From assembly GCF_004135405.1 (NCBI RefSeq), contig NZ_CP035491.1, positions 3,619,092 to 3,683,091 of the forward strand: DNA of 64,000 nt, given 5' to 3'. Source of the DNA: Agromyces protaetiae (GTDB taxonomy: Bacteria > Actinomycetota > Actinomycetes > Actinomycetales > Microbacteriaceae). A program made the translations under genes and the position numbers. Positions 46,929 through 57,771 of this stretch are shown here, piece by piece (positions within the stretch are counted from its first letter, which is position 1; each line of letters opens with the position of its first letter). The notes under the pieces were generated by a model that was given only the letters and a program-made list of their open reading frames with translations, had not been told where the DNA came from and did not search any database.

Positions 46929-49293
46929 CCGTGACTTCCACCCCATGGCGCGACCCGGCCCTCCCCACGGCCGAGCGCGTCGCGACGCTCATCGACGCAC
47001 TGACGCTCGAGGAGAAGATCGCGCAGCTGTACGGCATCTGGATCGCCGCGTCGAACGACGGTGCAGAGGTCGCTCCCAACCAGAACGAGATGACCGAGGA
47101 CATCGACCTCGACACGTTCCTGCCGCAGGGGCTCGGGCAGCTCACGCGCACCTACGGCACGGTCCCCGTCGACCCCGCCGCGGGCGCCGTGTCGCTGCTC
47201 CGCACGCAGCAGCGCGTCGTGGCCGAGTCGCGGCTCGGCATCCCCGCCCTCGCGCACGAGGAGTGCCTCGCGGGCTTCGCGGCGTGGGGCGCGACGGCGT
47301 ACCCCGTGCCGCTGTCGTGGGGCGCGTCGTTCTCGCCCGAGCTCGTCCAGGAGGTGGGGGCGCAGATCGGCGCCGATATGCGCAAGATGGGCGTGCACCA
47401 AGGCCTCGCGCCGGTGCTCGACGTCGTGCGCGACGCCCGTTGGGGCCGCGTCGAGGAGACGATCGGCGAAGACCCGTACCTCGTCGGCACGACGGCCACC
47501 GCGTATATCAAGGGCCTCGAGTCATCCGGCATCGTCGCGACGCTCAAGCACTTCGCGGGCTACTCGACCTCGAAGGCCGGGCGCAACCTCGCGCCCGTGT
47601 CGATCGGCCGTCGCGAGCTCGCCGACGTCATCCTCCCGCCGTTCGAGATGGCGATCCGCGAGTCGGGCGTCCGCAGCGTCATGAACTCGTACACCGACCT
47701 CGACGGCGTGCCGTCGGCGGCCGACGAGTCGCTGCTCACGGGGCTCCTCCGCGACACGTGGGGCTTCGAGGGCACGGTCGTCGCCGACTACTTCGCGATC
47801 GCGTTCCTCCTCACCCAGCACGGCGTCGCAGAGGACTGGACGGATGCCGCGCACCAGGCCCTCAAGGCGGGCATCGACGTCGAGCTTCCGGGCCGCAAGA
47901 CCTTCGGTCCCGACCTCGTCGCGGCCGTGCGCGACGGCATCGTGCCCGAGGCGCTCATCGACCGCGCCCTCGGCCGCGTGCTCGCGCAGAAGATCGAGCT
48001 CGGTCTCCTCGACGGCGACGCCGGGTACGTTCCCGACGTGCTGAAGGGCCGAGAGGATGCCTCGGCCGACGCCGTGCGCGGCACGGTCGACCTCGACCCC
48101 GCGGAGAACCGCGATCTCGCCCGCCGTCTCGCCGAGCGCGCGATCGTGCTGCTGAAGAACGACGGTGTGCTGCCGCTCGCCGCCCCGAAGCGCATCGCGG
48201 TCATCGGCCCGAACGGCGACGACCCGTTCGCCGTGCTCGGCTGCTACTCGTTCCCCCTCCACGTGGGCATCCACCACGAGGCGTTCGGGGCGGGCATCGA
48301 GCTGCCGACGCTGCTCGAGTCGCTCCGCGCCGAGTTCCCGGGCGCCGAGGTCACGTACACGCAGGGCACGAGCGTGCAGGGCGGCGAGCGCGACTTCGAC
48401 GCTGCGATCGCCGAGTCGAAGGCGGCGGATGTCGTCATCCTCGCGCTCGGCGACCGTGCGGGCCTCTTCGGCCGCGGCACGAGCGGCGAGGGCTGCGACG
48501 CGGCCGACCTGTCGCTGCCCGGCGCCCAGCAGGACCTGGTGGACGCCGTGCTCGCGACGGGCACGCCGACCGTCGTGACGCTCCTCGCGGGCCGTCCGTA
48601 CGCCCTCGGCTCGGCCGTCGAGGGGCCTCTGCGATCGTCGAGGCGTTCTTCGCGGGCGAAGCCGGCACGCCCGCCCTCGCAGGCATCCTGTCGGGCCGCG
48701 TGAACCCGAGCGGGCGCCTCCCCGTGAGCGTGCCGTCGAACCCCGGCGCGCAGCCGTCGACGTACCTCGCTCCCCCGCTCGCGCGGAAGAGCGGCGTCTC
48801 GAACATCGACACGACCCCGGCGTTCCCGTTCGGCCACGGCCTCGGCTACACGACGTTCGAGTGGGCCGCGGTCGAGACATCCGACTCGTCCGAGCTCGCG
48901 ACCGACGGTGGGACGACCGTCGCCGTCCGTGTGCGCAACGCGGGCGACCGCGACGGCACCGAGATCGTGCAGCTGTACCTGCACGACCCCGTCGCGTCGG
49001 TCGTGCGACCGGTGCAGAAGCTCATCGGCTACGCGCGCGTCGACCTCGCCGCAGGCGAGGCCGTCGACGTGACGTTCACCGTCCCTGCGGATCTCGCGTC
49101 GTTCACGAACCGCGACGGCCGACGCATCGTCGAGCCGGGCGAGCTCGTCCTCGGCGCCGGACGCTCGAGCGGCGACCTCCGCGTGGAGCGCACCGTGCGC
49201 CTCACGGGCGAGGTGCGCGAGGTCGACCACACGCGTCGCCTGCACGCCGACGTCGCGATCGAGGCCGCGGCCGAGGCATCCGTCACCGCGTAA
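46925..49293 (+). CDS. GH3 glycosidase (beta-xylosidase/beta-glucosidase), one apparent frameshift
   Basis: Intracellular: no signal peptide. N-terminal TIM-barrel with KHFAGYSTSKAGRNLAP and the catalytic aspartate in VVADYF (about residue 284), then the (alpha/beta)6 sandwich (VLLKNDGVLPLAAPKRIAVIGPN), and a fibronectin-III-like end. The frame breaks at the G4 run 48622-48625 (ALGSAVEG, resuming SAIVEAFFAGEAG); one added G gives 789 residues. Being coupled to the oligosaccharide permeases suggests it releases xylose from imported xylo-oligomers. Confidence 0.88.
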
Positions 49294-49334
49294 CCAGGTC
49301 GGGTCGTCGCCACCCCGCGACCCGGCTGAAGAAA

Positions 49335-49372
49335 CGAGCGAGGCCCCGCGATTCGTCGCGGGGCCTCGCTCG
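49335..49372. terminator. Bidirectional terminator between the GH3 and LacI genes
   Basis: Perfect 17-bp stem, CGAGCGAGGCCCCGCGA and its complement, closed by a TTCG tetraloop, between convergent genes. The strongest hairpin I see in the window. Confidence 0.92.
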
Positions 49373-49403
49373 TCGTCGGATCGTCGCTCGGCGCGACGCG
49401 CAC

Positions 49404-50450
49404 TCAGGAGGCCGCGGGCGCCGCCGTGCTGTCTCTGACGACGAGGCTCGTGGCGAGGTCCATGCGCGCGGTGGGGCGCGAGGGCTCGGCGGGGTCCTCT
49501 TCGGAGAGCCGGATGGCGAGGCGCGCGGCCTCTTCGCCCATGCGACGGAGCGGCTGGTGCACGGTCGTGAGTCGGGGCGTCAGCCACTGCGCGAGCGGGA
49601 TGTCGTCGTAGCCGACGATCGAGAGCTCTTCGGGCACGCGGATCCCAGCCTCGCGGGCGGCTTCGAGGACGCCGAGGGCCTGCATGTCGCTGCCTGCGAA
49701 GATCGCCGTGGGGCGCTCGTCGGCGGGGCGTGCGAGGAGTTCGCGGGCGTGCTTGCGGCCGCCCGAGACGTGGAAGTCGCCGAAGCGGATCCACTCGGGG
49801 TCGATGGACGCCCCGGCGGAGTTCATGGCCGAGCGGTAACCGTCGACGCGGGCGAGCGAGCACATCATGTCTTCGGGGCCGGTGATCGCGGCGATGCGGC
49901 GGTGGCCGAGTTCGATGAGGTGACGGGTCGCGGCGAGGCCGCCCGACCAGTTGGCGGAGCCGACGGAGGGCACGTCGGGCGACGGGTCGCCGGCGGGATC
50001 GACGATGACGAACGGGATGGCTCGGGAGCGCAGTTGCTCGCGGTGCTCGGGTGCGATCTCGCTGAAGACGAGCACGACGCCGACGGGGCGGCGGCGCATG
50101 ACGCCTTCGATCCACTCGTCGTCGGGGGTGTGGCGGCTGCCGCTCACGGTGAGGACGACCGAGAGCCCGTGCTCTTTGGCGACGCGTTCGACGCCGTCGA
50201 TGAGCTCCATCGACCAGATGCGGTCGAGTTCGTGGAAGACGATCTCGATGAGGCCGGGGCGTGCTTCGGAACGGGGTCCGCCGCGGCGGACGTAGCCGCG
50301 GTCGGCGAGGAGCTGCTCGACGCGGGCGCGGGTCGCAGCGGCGACGTCCGTTCGTCCGTTGAGGACCTTCGAGATCGTCGAGAGCGAGACTCCCGCCTCT
50401 TCGGCGACGCTCTGCAGGGTGACTCTGTCGCCGGTGACATCCGTTTCCAT
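49404..50450 (-). CDS. LacI-family transcriptional regulator
   Basis: 348 residues. N-terminal helix-turn-helix VTLQSVAEEAGVSLSTISKVLNG and a periplasmic-binding-protein-like effector domain ending with the typical SIVGYDDIPLAQWLTPRLTTV. Divergent from xylA, so it probably controls xylAB and, by the shared operator, the ABC/GH3 operon. An ATG three codons earlier is also possible. Confidence 0.9.
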   Translation of the reverse strand: METDVTGDRVTLQSVAEEAGVSLSTISKVLNGRTDVAAATRARVEQLLADRGYVRRGGPRSEARPGLIEIVFHELDRIWSMELIDGVERVAKEHGLSVVLTVSGSRHTPDDEWIEGVMRRRPVGVVLVFSEIAPEHREQLRSRAIPFVIVDPAGDPSPDVPSVGSANWSGGLAATRHLIELGHRRIAAITGPEDMMCSLARVDGYRSAMNSAGASIDPEWIRFGDFHVSGGRKHARELLARPADERPTAIFAGSDMQALGVLEAAREAGIRVPEELSIVGYDDIPLAQWLTPRLTTVHQPLRRMGEEAARLAIRLSEEDPAEPSRPTARMDLATSLVVRDSTAAPAAS

Positions 50451-50451
50451 G

Positions 50452-50477
50452 TTTCGCATCGTAGTGCGAAAGTTGCG
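50452..50477. promoter_or_regulatory. LacI-type operator between lacI-like gene and xylA
   Basis: CGAAAGTTGCG (50467-50477) matches the 43718 operator with two differences, and TTTCGCA / TGCGAAA (50452-50458 / 50465-50471) forms an overlapping inverted repeat right at the regulator's start, fitting autoregulation. Confidence 0.6.
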
Positions 50478-50504
50478 CTGGCGTGCAGCCTGTGGATGGG
50501 ATAG

Positions 50505-50516
50505 GTTGTGAGCAAC
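50505..50516. promoter_or_regulatory. Inverted repeat GTTG-TGAG-CAAC in the xylA leader
   Basis: A 4+4+4 inverted repeat 30 bp before the xylA start, within the probable -10/start region. Confidence 0.4.
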
Positions 50517-50545
50517 AACATTTCTTCCGTTCATCGAGGAGCGAC

Positions 50546-51736
50546 ATGCCCACCCCCACCCGCGACGACAAGTTCTCCTTCGGTCTGTGGACCGTGGGCT
50601 ACAACGGCACCGATCCGTTCGGCGGCCCTACGCGCAAGCCGCTCGATGTCGTCCACGTCGTCGAGAAGCTCGCCGAGATCGGCGCCTACGGCCTCACCTT
50701 CCACGACGACGACCTCTTCGCGTTCGGCTCGACCGACGCCGAGCGTCAGACCCAGATCGACCGCCTCAAGGGCGCCCTCGCCGACACGGGCCTCATCGTC
50801 CCGATGGCGACCACCAACCTCTTCTCGGCCCCCGTCTTCAAGGACGGCGGCCTCACGTCGAACGACCGCCAGGTGCGTCGCTTCGCCCTCCGCAAGCTCA
50901 TCCGCAACCTCGACCTCGCCGCCGAACTCGGCGCGAAGACGTACGTCGCGTGGGGCGGCCGCGAAGGCGCCGAATACGACTCGGCGAAGGACATCCGCGT
51001 CGCGCTCGACCGCTACAAGGAGTCGTTCGACTTCCTCGGCCAGTACGTGCTCGACCAGGGCTACGACATCCGCTTCGCGATCGAGCCCAAGCCCAACGAG
51101 CCGCGCGGCGACATCCTGCTCCCGACGGTCGGCCACGCGCTCGCCTTCATCAACGAGCTCGAGCACCCCGAGCTCGTCGGCCTCAACCCCGAGGTCGGCC
51201 ACGAGCAGATGGCAGGCCTGAACTTCTCGGCCGGCATCGCGCAGGCGCTCTGGCACGGCAAGCTCTTCCACATCGACCTCAACGGCCAGCGCGGCATCAA
51301 GTACGACCAGGACCTCGTGTTCGGCCACGGCGACCTGCACAACGCGTTCGCCCTCGTCGACCTCCTCGAGAACGGCGGCCTGAACGGCGGCCCCGCCTAC
51401 GACGGCCCGCGTCACTTCGACTACAAGCCGAGCCGCACCGAAGACGAGAACGGCGTCTGGGACTCGGCCAAGGCCAACATCCAGACCTACCTCCTCCTCA
51501 AGGAGCGCGCCGCGGCCTTCCGCGCCGACCCCGAGGTGCAGGCGGCGCTCGAGGCGTCCAAGGTCACCGAGCTCGCCCAGCCCACGCTCAACCCGGGCGA
51601 GACGGTCGAGGCCCTCAAGGCCGACCGCTCGGCGTTCGAGGACTTCGACGCCGACGCCTACCTCGGCGGCAAGGGCTTCGGCTTCGTGAAGCTGCAGCAG
51701 CTCGCCACCGAACACCTGCTCGGCGCGCGCGGCTGA
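50546..51736 (+). CDS. xylA: Xylose isomerase
   Basis: Converts D-xylose to D-xylulose. 396 residues, class I (short, actinobacterial) form. Catalytic histidine in LTFHDDDLF, metal ligands in [24 protein letters not shown] and [11 protein letters not shown] preceded by GAGGAG. Followed by a terminator-like hairpin before xylB. Confidence 0.97.
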   Translation: MPTPTRDDKFSFGLWTVGYNGTDPFGGPTRKPLDVVHVVEKLAEIGAYGLTFHDDDLFAFGSTDAERQTQIDRLKGALADTGLIVPMATTNLFSAPVFKDGGLTSNDRQVRRFALRKLIRNLDLAAELGAKTYVAWGGREGAEYDSAKDIRVALDRYKESFDFLGQYVLDQGYDIRFAIEPKPNEPRGDILLPTVGHALAFINELEHPELVGLNPEVGHEQMAGLNFSAGIAQALWHGKLFHIDLNGQRGIKYDQDLVFGHGDLHNAFALVDLLENGGLNGGPAYDGPRHFDYKPSRTEDENGVWDSAKANIQTYLLLKERAAAFRADPEVQAALEASKVTELAQPTLNPGETVEALKADRSAFEDFDADAYLGGKGFGFVKLQQLATEHLLGARG

Positions 51737-51750
51737 TCCTGCCTGCCTGA

Positions 51751-51783
51751 ACGGGCGCCCGGTACGGCACGCCGGGCGCCCGT
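51751..51783 (+). terminator. Hairpin between xylA and xylB
   Basis: Perfect 12-bp arms ACGGGCGCCCGG (51751-51762) and CCGGGCGCCCGT (51772-51783), 9-nt loop. May end or attenuate transcription into xylB. Confidence 0.75.
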
Positions 51784-51824
51784 TCGCACACCCGCACCCT
51801 GATCACCCCGAAGGAGCAGCATCC

Positions 51825-53243
51825 ATGGCCCTCGTCGCCGGAGTCGACTCGTCCACCCAGTCGTGCAAGGTCGTCATCCGCGACGCCGAGACGGGCGCCC
51901 TCGTGCGCTCGGGCCGCGCGTCGCACCCGGCGGGCACCGAGGTCGACCCCGCCGCGTGGTGGGGCGCGCTCCTCACGGCGATCGCCGACGCGGGCGGCCT
52001 CGACGGCGTCGAGGCGATCTCGGTCGCGGGCCAGCAGCACGGCATGGTCGCCCTCGACGCAGAGGGCCGGGTCATCCGCGACGCCCTCCTCTGGAACGAC
52101 ACCCGCTCGGCCGGCGCGGCGCGCGACCTCATCGACGAGGTCGGCGCAGACGCCTACGCTGAGCGCACGGGCGTCGTGCCCGTGGCCTCGTTCACGGCGA
52201 CGAAGCTCCGGTGGCTGCGCGACGCCGAGCCCGAGAACGCCGCGCGCGTCGCGGCCGTCGCCCTCCCCCACGACTGGCTGACCTGGCGCCTGCTCGGCTA
52301 CGGCCCCGAGGGCGAGTCGCCCCTCGGCCCCGTGCTCGAGGCCCTCACGACCGACCGTTCCGACGCGAGCGGCACGGCGTACTGGGGTCAGGGCGGCTAC
52401 GACCGCGACCTGCTCGAGCGCGCGCTCGGCCACGACGCGATCCTCCCGCGCGTGCTCGGCCCGGCCGAGTCGGCCGGCACGACGCCCGACGGCATCCTCG
52501 TCGGCGCGGGCGCGGGCGACAACGCGGGAGCCGCCCTCGGCCTCGACGCGCGCCCCGGCGACGTCGTCGTCTCGATCGGCACGAGCGGCACGGTCTTCGC
52601 CGTGACCGAGACGCCCGCGAAGGACGCGAGCGGCACGGTCGCAGGCTTCGCGGATGCCTCGGGCGCCTGGCTCCCCCTCATCGCGACCTTGAACGCGGCC
52701 CGCGTGCTCGACTCGACGGCAGGACTCCTCGGCGTCGACCACGACGAGCTCGGCACCCTTGCGCTGCAGAGCGAGCCCGGGGCATCCGGTCTCGTGCTCG
52801 TGCCCTACTTCGAGGGCGAGCGCACCCCGAACCTGCCCGACGCGACGGCGTCGCTGTCGGGCCTCACGCTCGCGTCAACGACGCGCCCGAACCTCGCGCG
52901 CGCCGCGATCGAGGGCCTGCTGTGCGGCCTCGCCGACGGCCTCGCCGCGGTCCGCGGCCAGGGCGTCGAGGCGCAGCGCGTGCTCCTCATCGGCGGCGCC
53001 GCGCAGAACCCGGCCGTGCGCGCGATCGCCGCGCAGGTGTTCGACGTGCCCGTGTCGATCCCGGCGCCGGGCGAGTACGTCGCCGACGGCGCCGCACGCC
53101 AGGCCGCGTGGGCCCTCACGGGCGAGCGCCCGGGCTGGCCCGTCGAGTTCGCCGAAGAGCTCGCGGCCGACACCCGCCCCGTGATCCGCGAGCAGTACGC
53201 CGTGCGCGCCGCCGAAGCAGCCCGGGCGGCCGCTCGGGCCTGA
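51825..53243 (+). CDS. xylB: Xylulokinase
   Basis: Phosphorylates xylulose to xylulose 5-phosphate. 472 residues of the FGGY kinase family: [13 protein letters not shown] phosphate loop at the N-terminus, [13 protein letters not shown], and [12 protein letters not shown] in the ATP domain. ATG with AAGGAG at 8 nt. Confidence 0.95.
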   Translation: MALVAGVDSSTQSCKVVIRDAETGALVRSGRASHPAGTEVDPAAWWGALLTAIADAGGLDGVEAISVAGQQHGMVALDAEGRVIRDALLWNDTRSAGAARDLIDEVGADAYAERTGVVPVASFTATKLRWLRDAEPENAARVAAVALPHDWLTWRLLGYGPEGESPLGPVLEALTTDRSDASGTAYWGQGGYDRDLLERALGHDAILPRVLGPAESAGTTPDGILVGAGAGDNAGAALGLDARPGDVVVSIGTSGTVFAVTETPAKDASGTVAGFADASGAWLPLIATLNAARVLDSTAGLLGVDHDELGTLALQSEPGASGLVLVPYFEGERTPNLPDATASLSGLTLASTTRPNLARAAIEGLLCGLADGLAAVRGQGVEAQRVLLIGGAAQNPAVRAIAAQVFDVPVSIPAPGEYVADGAARQAAWALTGERPGWPVEFAEELAADTRPVIREQYAVRAAEAARAAARA

Positions 53244-53264
53244 GTTTCCCGCTCCATCCACCGC

Positions 53265-53282
53265 GAGGCCGCCTGCGGCCTC
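53265..53282 (+). terminator. Hairpin after xylB
   Basis: GAGGCCGC / GCGGCCTC with a 2-nt centre, 21 bp past the stop. The rest of the 209-bp gap holds no gene. Confidence 0.5.
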
Positions 53283-53452
53283 CCTGAGACGACCCGACGC
53301 ACGTCCCCGCCCGTGGGCCACAAGCCCGAGGCGGCGGTCGTCGCGCGGGCTGAACCGGCATCGGTCGTGCGTCGACGCCCGACGGATGCCGACAGCTCGA
53401 CCGCCTGGCGCACCGACGCCCCAGGCGCATCCCCCTTCGAAACGGAGCCTCG

Positions 53453-56400
53453 ATGAAGTGGACCCCGCGGTCGCGCACAGCGACCGGAAGACTCGGCACG
53501 GGAGTGATCGCCGCGGCGCTCATCGCCGCGCCCCTGACGTTCGTGGCCGGGCCCGTGAGCCCGGCCGCCGCGGCAGACGTACAGGTGCTGAACAGCACGT
53601 TCGATGACGGCTCCGTCGGGGCCTGGACGGGCAACGACGCCGCGACGCTGACCGTCGTCGACTCGCCCGACGGAACGGGCAAGTCCCTCAAGGTGTCGAA
53701 CCGGAAGAACAAGTGGGACGGGGCGCAGATCGATCTCGCCCCCATCCTGCAGCCCGACGCCCCCTACACGATCTCGTTCAAGGCCCGCCTCGCAGACGCC
53801 GACCAGCCCGCGTCGACCGTGCACTTCACGGTCGACGACGGCTCGTACACGTGGGTGCCGAAAGACACCGACACGGCGATCGACGCGACGTCGTGGACGA
53901 CGATCACGGGCACGTACACCCTCGCGACCGGGGCGAAGTCGGGGCGGATGTACCTCGACACGTACCGCGACGGCCCCTTCGGCGACGTCCTCATCGACGA
54001 CGTCGTCATCACGGGCCCCGCGAAGGGCGATGTCCCGACCGACCCGACCGACCCCGGCACGTGCACTCCGAAGCCCGCACGCACGGTCGTCGACGAAGAC
54101 TTCTCGGGTGAGACCCTCGACGGCACGGGCCTCGAGCGCGACGGCGGTCCGACGCTCTCGTTCGAGCAGGTCGACGGCGACTCGGCGCTCCGGGTCACGG
54201 GCCGCGCCAACGATTACGACGGCGTGCAGACCGTGACGGGCAAGCTCGCCGACCTCGTTCCCGGTGACACGATCACGGTGTCGTCGCGCGTGCGGCTCGC
54301 GGGCGACACGACGGCGACTGCGGCGATGCGCATGGTCGTCGCGCCGCAGTTCAAGTGGCTGGGCGCCCAGCCCGCCGTCTCGGCCTCGGGTTGGACGACG
54401 CTCACCGAGAGTTGGCTGGTTCCGGCCGACGCGAAGCTCACCGACGCGAAGGTCTACGTCGGCAGCGACGCCCGCTCCGACGCGACCGCCGTCTACGACT
54501 ACTACGTCGACGACTTCAGCGTCTCGATCCAGAGCCCCGGCTGCACGACGGGCGGCCCCGCGCCGGGCACGAAGGTCATCGACGAGGACTTCGAAGACGG
54601 CCTCGGGGACTGGAAGCTTCGCGAGGGCGGTGCCGCAGGCGGCCGCGTCGAGGCATCCACCATCTTCGCTCACGGCGGAACGCACTCGGCCCTCGTGACC
54701 GAGCGCAACAGCCAGGGCGACGGCCTCGGCATCGACGTCACGGGCGCACTCGACCCGAAGGCGACGTACGAGCTCACCGCGTGGGTGCGGTTCGGCGAGG
54801 GGCAGGAGACCGACGACGTCGTGCTCTCGCTCGCCGACACGACCGCGGGGTCGACGTCGTACAAGACGCTCGGCACGTTCACGGCCGTGTCGAACACGGG
54901 GTGGACGCAGGTGACGGCGTCGTTCCAGGGCACCGCGGCCGATGCCGCGCTCCTCTACTTCGAGACGAGCTACCACGGCGGCGACGGCACGAACACGAGC
55001 GACCTCTTCGTCGACGACATCGTCGTGAAGGTGCCCGAGCCTCCCGTCATCGAAGACATCACGCCGATCAAGGACACCGTCGACTTCCCCGTCGGCGTCG
55101 CGATCGACAGCCGTGAGACGGCGGGCGCCGCCTCCGAGCTCGTGCTGAAGCACTTCGACCAGGTCACCCCCGAGAACTTCATGAAGCCCGAGGCCTGGTA
55201 CAGCGCCGACCACTCGTTCGTGACGGCGAACGCCGAGGCAGACTCGCTCATGACGTTCGCGCAGGAGAACGACCTCAACGTCTACGGCCACGTGCTCGTG
55301 TGGCACAGCCAGACGCCGGCCTGGTTCTTCCAGGACGACTCGGGCACGCCGCTCGCGGCCGACGCGGCGGGCAAGCAGGCCCTCCGCGACCGCATGCGCA
55401 CGCACATCTTCGACGTCGCCGAGTACCTGTCGTCGAAGTACGGCGAGTTCGGCAGCGACACCAACCCGTTGAGGGCGTTCGACGTCGTGAACGAGGTCGT
55501 CGACGACGGCAGCGCGTACGCCGACGGCCTGCGCCGCAGCGAGTGGTACCGCATCCTCGGCGAGGAGTACATCGACCTCGCGTTCGAGTACGCGAACGAG
55601 GCGTTCAACGACGTCTATGCGGCCGACGGCGCGTCGCACCCGATCCAGCTGTTCATCAACGACTACAACACCGAGCAGTCGGGCAAGCAGGACCGCTACT
55701 TCTCGCTCGTGGAGCGTCTGCTCGCGCGCGGTGTGCCGGTCGACGGCGTGGGGCACCAGTTCCACGTGTCGCTCGCGATGCCGGTGTCGGCGCTCGAGGG
55801 CGCGATCGCGCGCTTCGAGTCGCTGCCCGTCACGCAGGCGGTCACCGAACTCGACGTCACGACGGGCACCCCCGAGAGCCAGGCGCTGCTCATCGAGCAG
55901 GGCTACTACTTCCGTGACGCGTTCGAGGCCTTCCGGAAGCACTCCGACAGCCTCTTCAGCGTCACGGTGTGGGGTCTCACCGACGGCCGCAGCTGGCGGA
56001 AGAACTCGGGCGCTCCGCTCCTGTTCACCGACCAGCTGAAGTCGAAGCCGGCCTACGTCGGAGCCGTGGACGGCGCGCTCCCGGCCCGTCTTCGCACGGC
56101 GAACGTGTTCGCGGGCGACGTCGCCCTCGACGCCGATGCGACGTCGAGCCCCGAGTGGGCGCGTCTGCCGCTGCACGCCATCGACGACGAGTCGGCGTTC
56201 CAGGCGCGCTGGTCGGCGGATCACCTCACGGTGTTCACGACGGTGACGGATGCCTCGACCGACGCGAGCGACGGCGTCGCGTTCGTCGTGGGCGACGAGA
56301 CCTACTCGGTCTCGCGTTCGGGCGAGGTCACGGGCGGTGGAGGCGCCGACGTCGCCGACGCGGTGGCGACCGAGCGTCCGAGTGGCTACGACGTCGTCGT

Positions 56401-57670
56401 GCACCTGCCGCTCGACGCCGCGGTGCAGGGCGACGCGGTGCAGCTCGACGTGCAGGTGACCGACGGTGCGACCACGACCGCGTGGAACAGCCCCGGCGTC
56501 CTCGGCACGCTCACGCTCATCGAGCCGCTCTCGTACCTCGAGATCGCCGAGACGGCGACGGCGCCCGCGATCGACGGCGACGTCGACGCGGCGTGGAGCG
56601 GCGTGGACGCCGTCACGACCGAGAAGAACACGCAGGGCACGGGCGGCGCCGCCGCGACGGTGCGCACCCTCTGGAAGGGCGACACCCTGTACGTGCTCGC
56701 CGAGGTCGCCGACCCGATCGTCGACGTGACCGGCTCCGACCCGTGGGTGCAGGACTCGGTCGAGCTCTACGTCGACCCGGGCAACCGGAAGAACGGCGCG
56801 TACCGCTACGACGACACGCAGATCCGCATCAGCGCGGAGAACGCGGTGTCGTTCGGCACGGGCGACGAGGCGTTCCAGCGGAACCGCGTCCAGTCGGCGA
56901 CCAAGCTGGTCGACGGCGGCTACGTCGTCGAGGCGGCGATCTCGCTGCTCGAAGACGGCGGCGCGGGCACGTTCCAGGGCCTCGACTTCCAGGTCAACGA
57001 CGCGTCGAACGGCGCGCGCACGTCGATCCGCAACTGGGCCGACCCGACCGGCACGGGCTACCAGACGACGGCCCACTGGGGCGTCGGCAAGCTCGTCGCG
57101 GCGACGACCGACCCGACCGACCCGGGCCTTCCGGGCACGTTCGAGCCGATCACGGGCGATGCGCCGAAGCCGGGCGACACGTTCACGGTCACGGTCACGG
57201 GCCTTCCCTCCGAGACCGAGGTGTCGCTCGAGCTCCGCGACGCCGCGACGCCCGTCGCTCGCGCGCTCGCGCGCTTCGCGGCGCCGTTCTCGACGATCCA
57301 GCCCCTCGCGATCGCGGCCCTCGCCGCGCCCGTGACGCTCGGGACGACGACGACGGATGCCTCGGGCACGGCCGTGTTCCAGGTGACGCTGCCGAGCGAC
57401 CTCGCCCCCGGCGCCTACGACCTCGTCGTCGTCGGCCCCGAAGGCGAGGATCTCGCGACCACGCCGCTCACGGTCGCAGCCGCGACCCCGGCGGCGGAAA
57501 CTCCCGGCGGAACCGGTTCAGACTCGGGTGCGAGCCCGAGCGGGACCGCCGGTTCGGGCGGGGCACTGGCGCACACGGGTGTGGAGCCCGTGCTGTGGCT
57601 GGTCCTCGCGGCACTGCTCGCGGTGGGCGGCTTCGTGCTGCTCGTCGCGCGCCGACGCCGCACGGCCTGA
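53453..57670 (+). CDS. Multidomain, wall-anchored GH10 endo-beta-1,4-xylanase
   Basis: 1405 residues. Signal peptide (1 to about 41); three CBM22/CBM4_9-type carbohydrate-binding modules (about 44-185, 203-363, 373-530); GH10 barrel (about 536-870) with acid/base Glu in VVNEVVDD near 681 and nucleophile Glu in VTELDVTTG near 799; two CBM9-type modules (about 880-1218); an Ig-like region; a Ser/Gly linker; then LAHTG (about 1372), a hydrophobic helix and RRRR. This tail is a class-E sortase signal (LAxTG), so the enzyme should be covalently fixed to peptidoglycan. Has its own leader; not coupled to xylB. Confidence 0.93.
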   Translation: MKWTPRSRTATGRLGTGVIAAALIAAPLTFVAGPVSPAAAADVQVLNSTFDDGSVGAWTGNDAATLTVVDSPDGTGKSLKVSNRKNKWDGAQIDLAPILQPDAPYTISFKARLADADQPASTVHFTVDDGSYTWVPKDTDTAIDATSWTTITGTYTLATGAKSGRMYLDTYRDGPFGDVLIDDVVITGPAKGDVPTDPTDPGTCTPKPARTVVDEDFSGETLDGTGLERDGGPTLSFEQVDGDSALRVTGRANDYDGVQTVTGKLADLVPGDTITVSSRVRLAGDTTATAAMRMVVAPQFKWLGAQPAVSASGWTTLTESWLVPADAKLTDAKVYVGSDARSDATAVYDYYVDDFSVSIQSPGCTTGGPAPGTKVIDEDFEDGLGDWKLREGGAAGGRVEASTIFAHGGTHSALVTERNSQGDGLGIDVTGALDPKATYELTAWVRFGEGQETDDVVLSLADTTAGSTSYKTLGTFTAVSNTGWTQVTASFQGTAADAALLYFETSYHGGDGTNTSDLFVDDIVVKVPEPPVIEDITPIKDTVDFPVGVAIDSRETAGAASELVLKHFDQVTPENFMKPEAWYSADHSFVTANAEADSLMTFAQENDLNVYGHVLVWHSQTPAWFFQDDSGTPLAADAAGKQALRDRMRTHIFDVAEYLSSKYGEFGSDTNPLRAFDVVNEVVDDGSAYADGLRRSEWYRILGEEYIDLAFEYANEAFNDVYAADGASHPIQLFINDYNTEQSGKQDRYFSLVERLLARGVPVDGVGHQFHVSLAMPVSALEGAIARFESLPVTQAVTELDVTTGTPESQALLIEQGYYFRDAFEAFRKHSDSLFSVTVWGLTDGRSWRKNSGAPLLFTDQLKSKPAYVGAVDGALPARLRTANVFAGDVALDADATSSPEWARLPLHAIDDESAFQARWSADHLTVFTTVTDASTDASDGVAFVVGDETYSVSRSGEVTGGGGADVADAVATERPSGYDVVVHLPLDAAVQGDAVQLDVQVTDGATTTAWNSPGVLGTLTLIEPLSYLEIAETATAPAIDGDVDAAWSGVDAVTTEKNTQGTGGAAATVRTLWKGDTLYVLAEVADPIVDVTGSDPWVQDSVELYVDPGNRKNGAYRYDDTQIRISAENAVSFGTGDEAFQRNRVQSATKLVDGGYVVEAAISLLEDGGAGTFQGLDFQVNDASNGARTSIRNWADPTGTGYQTTAHWGVGKLVAATTDPTDPGLPGTFEPITGDAPKPGDTFTVTVTGLPSETEVSLELRDAATPVARALARFAAPFSTIQPLAIAALAAPVTLGTTTTDASGTAVFQVTLPSDLAPGAYDLVVVGPEGEDLATTPLTVAAATPAAETPGGTGSDSGASPSGTAGSGGALAHTGVEPVLWLVLAALLAVGGFVLLVARRRRTA

Positions 57671-57676
57671 CCTGTT

Positions 57677-57710
57677 CGGAGGGGCGGGCGGCGATCCGCC
57701 CGCCCCTCCG
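57677..57710 (+). terminator. Terminator after the large xylanase gene
   Basis: Perfect 15-bp arms CGGAGGGGCGGGCGG and complement with a CGAT loop, 7 bp past the stop. Confidence 0.88.
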
Positions 57711-57771
57711 CAACACCACGACCCCGCACCTACCGGATACGATCCGAATCGACCCGTCGAGAGGACTCTTC

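Noticed and set aside
52805..57076. A 1423-codon open frame antisense to the large xylanase, and similar long antisense frames elsewhere
   Set aside because: Very high G+C makes stop codons rare in the mirror frames. These translations are Arg/Gly/Asp-rich without domains, while the sense strand has clear catalytic motifs.
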